Below are positions 7,604 to 15,657 of a stretch of DNA of 25,655 bases, piece by piece. The stretch lies in IMG/VR virus record IMGVR_UViG_3300023174_000591, positions 1-25,655 of that record, one strand, 5' to 3'. Every line of letters starts with the position of its first letter. Within the stretch, counting starts at the first letter, position 1. The notes beneath the pieces are model-generated. The model worked only from the letters and a program-made list of their open reading frames with translations. It was not told the origin of the DNA and searched no databases. The stretch is from a virus. The position numbers and the translations under genes are program-made.

Positions 7604-10600
7604 ATGGGATCTTCAAAACTGATAAAAGGAAAGCTGTCTTCATCAACAAAGGTTCACGCGACACCTCTGACTCCTGAAACAAAGAGCCCCTCATCTCTTT
7701 TAAATATTTCTCTCATTTCTGATAAAAAAATATATGATTTAGAACTTACATCAGACTCTTATAATTCAGAATTACCAACATCAGCAAATGAGTCTGAGAA
7801 GAAATTTCAGATCAATACAGGTTTGTTAGATACCGAACCTGCAATCTTGCTGACATCTGAATTTAAACCTCTGTACGGACAAGGCAAAAAAAGCGCTCAA
7901 GGTCAATCAATACAAATAAAAGAAGATGCAAAAATAATAACTGCAAAGACGGCCTTAGAGTTAATTTCTCAAAGTGAAGAAATAAAAAATATTGCAAGCA
8001 AAAATAAGCAAGAGATAATCAATTATGCTGATTCAGAAAATAAATTTCTCGTTCAGTTGATGTTGAATCTAAATAAAACAATTTCTTCACTTGACATCAG
8101 CACTTACGCAATACCTTCATTTAATCCTACAAAAAACATAGGATCTTTGTATGAGATACTGAAGAAGAACGGATATTCTTCTGACAGCATTGTTAAATTT
8201 TGTCAAACAAAACTTTGGCAACAAAGTCTTATTGAAGTAAAGAAATCACTTTTGTCACATAGCCCAGAATTGACGTCTCAAAATTCAATTAGAAGAAATT
8301 CTTTAGAAGATCATGATCCGTTCATCCTCTCCGACGTTGAGACAAATTCTGGAGATCAGAAAAGAATATGGATGAACTCTTATTCTTCTGATGATTTCTC
8401 TGTTCCTGACCAAAAAACTCTCATCATTTCGGACAAAATTGAAGACAATGTGACGAGAATAAAACGTTTCTCCGAAAGACAGTATGTAAATTTGTCTTTA
8501 TCTAATGTTTCATCTCCCTTTTCATTGGCCTCCTATGTGGAGTCATCAAGAGACATATCAATAATATCAAATATATTTTTTAAGGAATATCAGTATTCTA
8601 AATCTTTAAATGACCTTTCTTTAAAAAGTGTATTGCAAGATAAATTCGGCTACTCAATTTCCACTGAGACAAACAATTATAAGATCTGGGATCATCTTGT
8701 TGGAAGATTCTCGGCACAATCAATACAGTCCATTGCTAATGCAACAGGGAATGGAAATTCTCTTGCAAGTTATTCTCGAAAAAACATCGTTTCAGGGCAA
8801 GACAGCTATAACGTCTTGACATTTGAAAAAAGCATAATACCAGATTCAAATTCTACTCCTGGTTCTTACTATTACGTTGACAGCAGCTTAAACACTGTTG
8901 ATGGAGAAAATTTTGACACAACTCGTCTTGATTCTCTTGTTTCCATGACTCAATCTGCCCACTCGACGGTAGAAACTATTTTTCAAATTCTTGGGTATGA
9001 TTTTCAACAAACTTCAGACGCTTCAGGAAGAAACAAAGAGTCTTATAGTCGCACGGCAGGAAATCTTACTTTTGAATCTATAATGAGAAGAACAGGTCTT
9101 ATTACTGAATTTTATAAAAAGATTTTAAAAATAAACGGTCCTGAAAATCCTGAATTTTTCGGATACATTACTGGTATTCATTATGACAAAATAAAAAATG
9201 GTCAGTTTGTAAATCCTACTGATTCAAATTCAATTAGGCTTGCAGCTCTTATTTGTAAAGCTGCTGTCTATCCTTCTCCTGAATATTCTTCAATAGCTTC
9301 TACTCTTAAGTCTTATCTTTTCTTGTGGATTATTAACGTCTTAGATGCTCAACTGACAGTCCCTGACAAGACTTACTGGCAGGGGGATATGCAAATGGTT
9401 TCTTATAGCAATGCAAATGAGCTTACAATAAGTGAAATAAAGCTCAGAATAGCAAGCCTAATTGCAAGTGTAAAGACTAAAGAACAATACGATTCAGTCT
9501 TTGTTGCAGCTTCCAATGAATCAAGGACTTACATATTTACAGTAAGTGAAAAACCAGGAATTATAAATCAAGCAGATCAAACGGCAGATCAAGGGATTTA
9601 TCTGAACACAATACAGGACAAAATTTTTAACATAAATGGAATGTCAGGTTTATGGGGAATAATTGTACAAATTTTAAAAGAAATTCATCAAGATTCTTCC
9701 ATATACAGAGGAGAAAAAACTCTGTATTCGGGTTTCGAAAAAACTGCTTATCTTTTCTGCTGTTTTGACATGATTTTAAGAATAATAGCAAGTCAAACAC
9801 CTGAAAGTCTTGCTGGGACTTATTCTCAAAAGATCGAATACACATACACGGGACCAAATTATGAAGATCAGCTTTGGATTTCTCCGACAAACGATGTAAG
9901 TCCACAATCGTCAATTAAATCGTGGGAGAAGAGACCACCTCCGGTTCCTGCAGGTCCTCGAAAAATAAGCCTTTATGAAACAGGAATTCTTGTGGCTCCT
10001 TTGGACATGAATTCTCTTAATGAAGACTATTTTAATGGAAAATTCCTCTATAGAGAAATTGATGTAACTAAAAGTTCAAAAAAATTAGCTTCTTCTATTC
10101 AAAATTACAATGACGAACAAGATGTTGTTGCAAAACAGCTTTTTGTCTTTAGAAAATATCTTTTTGATCTTGGGACATCTTTGGCTTCTTTTAAGTCTTT
10201 TCTGACCAAAAACTTCAAAGATCAATTACAAAAATTGAAAAATTTGTATGCTCTCGATGGAGATCTTCTTGAGAACCAGAAATCATCTTTATTGAACCTC
10301 TCTTTCTCTGATGAACAGACTCGTTTGACACGATACATTTTGTCTGAAATCAAAGATAGAGCTTCTCTGACGACTGATTCAAATGCAAAAATCAAGTCAC
10401 TACCACAATTGTCAACTCTCCCGTCAGGATCTATAGATTTCTTTCCAGTCAATGACATTGAATTGGTTTCTTATTCTATTCTTTCAAAATATTTTCAGTC
10501 AAATGAATTTCTTTCTCAGAAAGGATATAACAAAAAGATAATCTCTGTTGGAATTCCTCCTAAGCTGAATAGAAAACTAAGGACTACGTCTTTCAGTTCT

Positions 10601-11536
10601 GGTGATTTAACTTCTGATTTTAAAAGAGGAATTGTAAGGCTGAGAATTTTTAAGGTTGACAGACTACATCCTGCGGTCGTTTTTCTTCCAAAGATATTTC
10701 TTTTTGACATGAATAGATTCCCCACTAGGGTTCTAAACAATTGGAATTATGAAACATTTTTGACAGAAGATTTTAATCTTCTTAGCGTGCCAAACAAGAT
10801 AGTTGTCGGAAATGGGCTTGTTCTTACATGTCGAGACTACAATTCATCTTTTCCAAAAGATTACTATGGAAACTTCTTGTCTGAATCACAAAAGCTCGAG
10901 ATTTATGCAAATCATTCAATAAGCTTTTTGTGCGAAGAATATTTGAGATGGTTCACTGAATGTAGGTTTGACGAAACCAGATACAACAATTTCTCTAAAT
11001 TAAAATCTACATTATCAAATATGGAAAACCAATTTCTAAATTATTCTAAAAATGTAAAAAGATCAACAACGTCCTCATCTTCTTCAGGGGCACTAAACTC
11101 TACCGTAGAGGCAATTTTCACAGATCCTACAAGTGGAACAAAATTTAAGGTTCCTGTCTATAAATCAAGGGATGAAAATTCACAAAGCAAAAAGAACTTT
11201 TCTATACCTTTTGATGAAACTCTTAAAAGCTATTTTTTAAATGAGACCTTCTTTTCTGATCCAACTCTATATAAGAAGAAAATTTCATATCCAAAAAAGT
11301 TTGACAGAGTTTTTTCTGTAATAATAGACCCTGATGATTTTTATGTAGACGAATCTGTTACACCAAAAGAAACTCTTGACAACCTAAAAGAGATTGGAGT
11401 TCTCGCTGGAGGGGACGATGGAACATCAAGGTCTTCTAAGCCCTATAAGAACAAAGATTCCGGACCAAACGATGTGTCTCTTGACGAATACTTCGTTACA
11501 GTGGAGCCCTCTGATTATGAAATGGAGTTTGACTGA
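7604..11536 (+). CDS. Giant (1310-residue) virion-associated protein, unrecognised
   Basis: The longest gene in the window; I do not recognise its family. It is soluble-looking, Ser/Asn/Lys-rich, with no signal peptide, membrane segment or nucleotide-binding motif. Residues ~100-210 look helical (TAKTALELISQSEEIKNIA and following), and the middle and end mix helices with beta-prone segments. The C-terminus has a Gly/Asp/Lys-rich loop and a very acidic end (EYFVTVEPSDYEMEFD). The ATG has GAAAGAA upstream as a purine-rich site. Its stop overlaps the next start (TGATG). Position between Fn3-bearing proteins argues for a structural tail or baseplate part. One sampled 60-base line (7981-8040) is only 23% GC. 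Confidence 0.6.
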   Translation: MGSSKLIKGKLSSSTKVHATPLTPETKSPSSLLNISLISDKKIYDLELTSDSYNSELPTSANESEKKFQINTGLLDTEPAILLTSEFKPLYGQGKKSAQGQSIQIKEDAKIITAKTALELISQSEEIKNIASKNKQEIINYADSENKFLVQLMLNLNKTISSLDISTYAIPSFNPTKNIGSLYEILKKNGYSSDSIVKFCQTKLWQQSLIEVKKSLLSHSPELTSQNSIRRNSLEDHDPFILSDVETNSGDQKRIWMNSYSSDDFSVPDQKTLIISDKIEDNVTRIKRFSERQYVNLSLSNVSSPFSLASYVESSRDISIISNIFFKEYQYSKSLNDLSLKSVLQDKFGYSISTETNNYKIWDHLVGRFSAQSIQSIANATGNGNSLASYSRKNIVSGQDSYNVLTFEKSIIPDSNSTPGSYYYVDSSLNTVDGENFDTTRLDSLVSMTQSAHSTVETIFQILGYDFQQTSDASGRNKESYSRTAGNLTFESIMRRTGLITEFYKKILKINGPENPEFFGYITGIHYDKIKNGQFVNPTDSNSIRLAALICKAAVYPSPEYSSIASTLKSYLFLWIINVLDAQLTVPDKTYWQGDMQMVSYSNANELTISEIKLRIASLIASVKTKEQYDSVFVAASNESRTYIFTVSEKPGIINQADQTADQGIYLNTIQDKIFNINGMSGLWGIIVQILKEIHQDSSIYRGEKTLYSGFEKTAYLFCCFDMILRIIASQTPESLAGTYSQKIEYTYTGPNYEDQLWISPTNDVSPQSSIKSWEKRPPPVPAGPRKISLYETGILVAPLDMNSLNEDYFNGKFLYREIDVTKSSKKLASSIQNYNDEQDVVAKQLFVFRKYLFDLGTSLASFKSFLTKNFKDQLQKLKNLYALDGDLLENQKSSLLNLSFSDEQTRLTRYILSEIKDRASLTTDSNAKIKSLPQLSTLPSGSIDFFPVNDIELVSYSILSKYFQSNEFLSQKGYNKKIISVGIPPKLNRKLRTTSFSSGDLTSDFKRGIVRLRIFKVDRLHPAVVFLPKIFLFDMNRFPTRVLNNWNYETFLTEDFNLLSVPNKIVVGNGLVLTCRDYNSSFPKDYYGNFLSESQKLEIYANHSISFLCEEYLRWFTECRFDETRYNNFSKLKSTLSNMENQFLNYSKNVKRSTTSSSSSGALNSTVEAIFTDPTSGTKFKVPVYKSRDENSQSKKNFSIPFDETLKSYFLNETFFSDPTLYKKKISYPKKFDRVFSVIIDPDDFYVDESVTPKETLDNLKEIGVLAGGDDGTSRSSKPYKNKDSGPNDVSLDEYFVTVEPSDYEMEFD

Positions 11537-13488
11537 TGCCGGTCAATTTTAAAAATAGATCAACAATACCCTTAAATGTTCCACGAGGACACGAGAATGC
11601 GATCTATGCAAATTTTGAAGAGATAGGAATACCTTCGGAAGACATTGGTAAGTCTTATCAATTTTATAAAAGCACAATGTCAGACCCGTCTGAGATCATC
11701 AGAGAGATTAATGTTCCTGAAGTTTTAGACTTAGAATCTAATTTTGTCTACAACTATTATCTGCGAGACGAAAGAATATCTTTTCAGATTTCAAACCTTT
11801 CACTTGACAAAATCCCAAGATATGTTTCTTTAAAGTGGACAGTTCCTTCTTTTTCACAGCTTACACAAGACACTTCGAATTCAGAGTCCAACAATGAATC
11901 GATGTCTATATCTTCCAATTCAGAAAAAATAATTTCTGAAGACAATTTTTTTAACCCGGGTTACGTCAGCCACACTTTTTCTAACGTATCCGCCATAGAA
12001 CAAGGTTCAACAGATTTAGAAAACTACAGCAGGATGTCTAGGCACGACGCAGAAAGCGTGTTTAAGATGTCTAAAAAACAAATACAGGAAATTGCAAATT
12101 TATATTCCTCAGACGACCCGTCTTTCAAATACATAAAAGGTCTTACTGATTCATACTCAAGACTTGCAGATATGCCAAAAACAAGTCTTGGGCTCAGCAT
12201 CTTTGACAAAGAAGGAAATCCAAACGACGAAGACGATTTAATGTCGTCAATTTCTAATTCCATATCATTAAATGTCAAAATTAGCAATGCAATTGTTCCT
12301 GATGTTTTTAAAGATTCAAAAGTAAAAAAAGACAAAGATAATCTTGAAAAACTTAACATCTCTTATGGAGACTCTTTAAGGGTCATCAGGGCAGAGAATT
12401 TACAGATACAGTCGATAAAAAACGATTGTTCCAAGACTTCGCTTCTTAATCTAAGCCAACCTGTCAAGATGATAGGTTTCATTGTTGACCGATATCTGAC
12501 GACTGCAGATGGAATTGTCAAAGATGAAACTTTTTACATAGAAAATTTTGAAAAGACTTCGCTTGAAGACAAAAGTGTTCTTTACGGAAGGTCTTATATC
12601 TACTCGGTAAGAACAGTTGCAAGCGTAAAGTTAATGTCTTACGATGTTCAAGGAAACATTGTTGACGTGTCAACTGTATATGTCGGATCAAGACCTGTTT
12701 CAGTTCCTGTCGAATGCTATGAGTACAAGCCACCTCCTGAGCCAAATAACATCAGGTTCACTTTTGACTACGTGAAAAGGAGCCTTGTCATTCACTGGGA
12801 TACCCCTGTTAATCCTCAAAGAGACATAAAGCAATTCCAGATTTTTAGAAGAAAAACCATTAAAGAGCCATTTGAGTTAATTGCTCAGTATGGTTTCGAT
12901 AAATCCAAGTTTGGACCAGGAACACAGAGATATAAAACCGGTGAAAGAGTCGATGCAAATAACTTTGAAAATATGAAAGAAGAAGACAAATATCTGGTCA
13001 CTAGGCAGGACGATTCATCTTCAGCAGAGAGATCAATATACACGCATATTGATGAAGACTTTACTGTAGATCCAGAATTTTACATTTCTTCTGAATACAT
13101 TTATGCCTTATCTTCTGTTGATGCCCACGGAATGATATCAAACTATTCTTCTCAACACCATGTTGTTTTTGATTCATATAAAAATAAGATTGTCACTAAA
13201 GTCGTGTGTGATGCAGGATCTCCAAGGCAGTATCCCAACATGAAGCTTAACACTGATGCTTTTAAGGACACAATAAGGGTATCTGGAGATTCTTCACGTC
13301 AAATGAAGGTATATTTCACTCCTGAGTATTTAAAAGTAAGAGAAGACAGAGATATGGTGTATAAAATAGTTGAGGCAAAAACTCAAAGATCTGATTCTTA
13401 TTACGTTCTTCAAATGATAAATCTGGACAACCAAAAGACTCAGCAGTTGAAAATTAATATTTTAGACCCAAAGGGTCTTACTGAATAA
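11536..13488 (+). CDS. Fn3-domain virion protein
   Basis: A 650-residue protein. The N-terminal part includes SNLSLDKIPRYVSLKWTVPS, resembling segments I know from marine phage structural proteins. Residues ~398-550 form a recognisable Fn3-like region: a PPPEPNN linker, IRFTFDYVKRSLVIHWDTP, FQIFRRKT, then EYIYALSSVDAHGMISNYS. The pattern of a Pro-rich entry, the IHWDTP strand and the YIYALSSVDAHG strand is typical of Fn3 in phage tail proteins. Its ATG overlaps the previous stop (TGATG) with GGAG upstream. A 71-base gap follows with no terminator or strong promoter that I can see. Likely a tail or baseplate component. Confidence 0.68.
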   Translation: MPVNFKNRSTIPLNVPRGHENAIYANFEEIGIPSEDIGKSYQFYKSTMSDPSEIIREINVPEVLDLESNFVYNYYLRDERISFQISNLSLDKIPRYVSLKWTVPSFSQLTQDTSNSESNNESMSISSNSEKIISEDNFFNPGYVSHTFSNVSAIEQGSTDLENYSRMSRHDAESVFKMSKKQIQEIANLYSSDDPSFKYIKGLTDSYSRLADMPKTSLGLSIFDKEGNPNDEDDLMSSISNSISLNVKISNAIVPDVFKDSKVKKDKDNLEKLNISYGDSLRVIRAENLQIQSIKNDCSKTSLLNLSQPVKMIGFIVDRYLTTADGIVKDETFYIENFEKTSLEDKSVLYGRSYIYSVRTVASVKLMSYDVQGNIVDVSTVYVGSRPVSVPVECYEYKPPPEPNNIRFTFDYVKRSLVIHWDTPVNPQRDIKQFQIFRRKTIKEPFELIAQYGFDKSKFGPGTQRYKTGERVDANNFENMKEEDKYLVTRQDDSSSAERSIYTHIDEDFTVDPEFYISSEYIYALSSVDAHGMISNYSSQHHVVFDSYKNKIVTKVVCDAGSPRQYPNMKLNTDAFKDTIRVSGDSSRQMKVYFTPEYLKVREDRDMVYKIVEAKTQRSDSYYVLQMINLDNQKTQQLKINILDPKGLTE

Positions 13489-13559
13489 CAGTCTTTATTG
13501 CAGAACAAAAAAAGAGACCAAGCATAATTACGGCATCGATAGTTCCACCCTGAGGCGAT

Positions 13560-14309
13560 ATGGGATACCTTGATCACAGCACAAATAACATTATTCTCGA
13601 CGCAGTTTTGACAGATTATGGACGTCAAAGATTGGCTACCGCCAACAGTGCATTTAACATTACACACTATTCCTTAGGAGATGATGAGATCGACTATAGA
13701 CTCATCAGGAAATACGGAAGAGCTGTAGGAAAAGAAAAAATAGAAAAGAACACTCCTATATTTGAAGCGCTTACCAACCCCAATATAGCTCTTAAATATA
13801 AACTGATAGGAAGAGAAAACGATGGAGTCTCTGTTTCTACAGTATATCTTCCATATCTAAAACTTGCCACTTCATCTCCTGCAATAGAGAGAACTGGAAA
13901 CAACAATACAAGCTCTTTTTCAGTCAAAGTGGATCTCTATTACAACAATACAACTGGTGATTTTGTTCCTGCTGAATTGCTGCAAACAATCTATAAAATT
14001 AAGATTTCTGACAGATTTTTTGTCGTAGAGAATCCTATTGGAGGCACTCTCACTCAAGCCGATGTTGCAAGAAGCATGGTAAATTCAGGAGATCCTAGTA
14101 GGATTGCTACATACACATTCACTTCGAGCCCTCCTTCGACATCAATTTCTTTTACCGTTAGGGCCAAAAATATCGACAATACGACTCTTTCTATCTATGG
14201 AAAGAGAATAACGAGCTCTAAGAGACAAATTACGGGTTACATTACTGTCATCGGCGAGCGCCACGGTTGCTCCATCGACATACCAATCACCTACACGGCA
14301 AATCTATAA
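13560..14309 (+). CDS. Phage virion protein with LDxS...DAxLTxxGR module
   Basis: A 249-residue protein starting GYLDHSTNNIILDAVLTDYG, followed by RQRLATANSAFNITHYSLG and DDEIDY. This N-terminus is a signature of a structural protein widespread in large aquatic phages and aligns with the start of the 478-residue protein at 3573. The remainder is beta-rich and ends in RAKNIDNTTLSIYGKRI and ITGYITVIGERHG, consistent with an Ig-like sandwich. GAGG upstream of the ATG is a reasonable ribosome binding site. GC content rises in the last ~70 bases (line 14221-14280 is 52%, the line before 38%). Its exact place in the particle is unknown; neighbours suggest the tail. Confidence 0.75.
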   Translation: MGYLDHSTNNIILDAVLTDYGRQRLATANSAFNITHYSLGDDEIDYRLIRKYGRAVGKEKIEKNTPIFEALTNPNIALKYKLIGRENDGVSVSTVYLPYLKLATSSPAIERTGNNNTSSFSVKVDLYYNNTTGDFVPAELLQTIYKIKISDRFFVVENPIGGTLTQADVARSMVNSGDPSRIATYTFTSSPPSTSISFTVRAKNIDNTTLSIYGKRITSSKRQITGYITVIGERHGCSIDIPITYTANL

Positions 14310-14329
14310 CTTAAATTGGAATTAGAGAC

Positions 14330-15637
14330 ATGGCGACAACCAAAGAGATTTTAGAATCTGACAAGAAGACAACAAGATCATTTCTCAATCAGCTGATTGA
14401 TGTCTTGCAAGAAGACATTAGCTCTTCTGTCTCTAGGAGAAAGTATCAAGTATTTGTCACGGGAGGAATAGGCCCCGGTGTCACATCTTCATTATTTCAA
14501 ACTGTATATGATCAAGACTTTACTTTGCAGACTGCAAACCCAGTCTTTGACGTGACATTTGGATTGGCAGCACCAGATGCCATTCTTTCCAACGGTTCAA
14601 CAAACACTGCAGGAGTAGCTGCTGCTACTTCAACAGGACAAGACTCGTCCGGAAAATATCTCTATCCAAGCAGTTCTTTAATGATGAGAGAGAAGACAGA
14701 TGTTTATGGGCAATTTGCTCAGACTCTTTTGGGAGACAGGACTGCAATGTTCAAGCTCCCAGATGATGCTTCATTCACATCATCTACATCCACGTCTGAG
14801 ATAGATTCTGCACTCTTCTTGGCATTTAAGCGTCTTTTCTCTAGGGACCAGATAAAGAGAGAGACGTTTGCAATGAGGTTCTATCAATCTGCATCTTATG
14901 TTGATAAGACTTTTACGTACCCCGAAAAAGGCGATATTCCTCCTTCTGTCGTCACCGATGGTGTTCCAAATCTTTATAGAACTTCAACTTCGGGTTCTTC
15001 AATTTTCACAGACATAGGATCTTCTGAAAATAGATATTTCGATGTAGGTGGTCAGTATGGATATATTGTAAATGCTTCTTCGACAACGAATGCTGTCGGA
15101 TTAATCTACTACGACTCTGGCGTTGTAGTTCTTGATGCTGAAAAGATCATATCAGGGTCTCAATTCGTCTCAGGAACAATCTCAGCAATGCATCCGCTGG
15201 GACAAATCACGTTAGGAGGGGTAGGCACTGCTACGTCCGAAAAAGCAAAAGTAATACCTGATCTAGTTACATCAGGAAGCATGGACGACATAATTGACCA
15301 TTTTTGCTATGCCCGTTTTGGAGATGGAGTTCTTACTGCAGTTACTTTCCAAAATGTGACAAATATTAATTCATCGTTAATATTCTGTAGAGCCCTTCCC
15401 GATGATTTCAATTATTCTTCAAATCCTACCTATATTGAGGACTCGGGAGACAACATCGGTAGGCTCATGGTATATGATCCATCTCTTCCTGATGAGACAC
15501 AAGAGCCGTTTTCATACATCACAACCATTGGATTGTATGACAATGCAGGTGGGCTTGTTGCCGTTGCCAAGCTTAGCAGGCCCGTTGAGAAGAACCCAGG
15601 TCGCGACCTCACATTCAGAGTTCGCCTGGATTTCTGA
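14330..15637 (+). CDS. Phage tail/baseplate-type protein with conserved C-terminal module
   Basis: A 435-residue protein. The N-terminus (ATTKEILESDKKTTRSFLNQ, then a KYQVFVTGG strand) is followed by beta-rich Ser/Thr-rich sequence. Residues 360-435 carry the module SSNPTY, then EPFSYITTIGLYDNAGGLVA, AKLSRPVEK and a terminal FRVRLDF, which I know from many large-phage virion proteins. A YDSGVVVLDAEK strand precedes it. The same C-terminal order is found in the next gene. It starts 20 bases after the preceding stop, with a GAG-containing site, and the next gene follows 20 bases downstream. GC rises near the 3' end (line 15541-15600 is 58%). Likely a tail or fiber-base component; no precise T4 equivalent assigned. 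Confidence 0.72.
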   Translation: MATTKEILESDKKTTRSFLNQLIDVLQEDISSSVSRRKYQVFVTGGIGPGVTSSLFQTVYDQDFTLQTANPVFDVTFGLAAPDAILSNGSTNTAGVAAATSTGQDSSGKYLYPSSSLMMREKTDVYGQFAQTLLGDRTAMFKLPDDASFTSSTSTSEIDSALFLAFKRLFSRDQIKRETFAMRFYQSASYVDKTFTYPEKGDIPPSVVTDGVPNLYRTSTSGSSIFTDIGSSENRYFDVGGQYGYIVNASSTTNAVGLIYYDSGVVVLDAEKIISGSQFVSGTISAMHPLGQITLGGVGTATSEKAKVIPDLVTSGSMDDIIDHFCYARFGDGVLTAVTFQNVTNINSSLIFCRALPDDFNYSSNPTYIEDSGDNIGRLMVYDPSLPDETQEPFSYITTIGLYDNAGGLVAVAKLSRPVEKNPGRDLTFRVRLDF

Positions 15638-15657
15638 TGGTTTGAAGATGGAACCTC

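Noticed and set aside
13489-13559. Gap before the 13560 gene examined for a promoter or RNA gene
   Set aside because: No acceptable -35/-10 pair, hairpin or tRNA-like fold was seen; only GAGG before the ATG.
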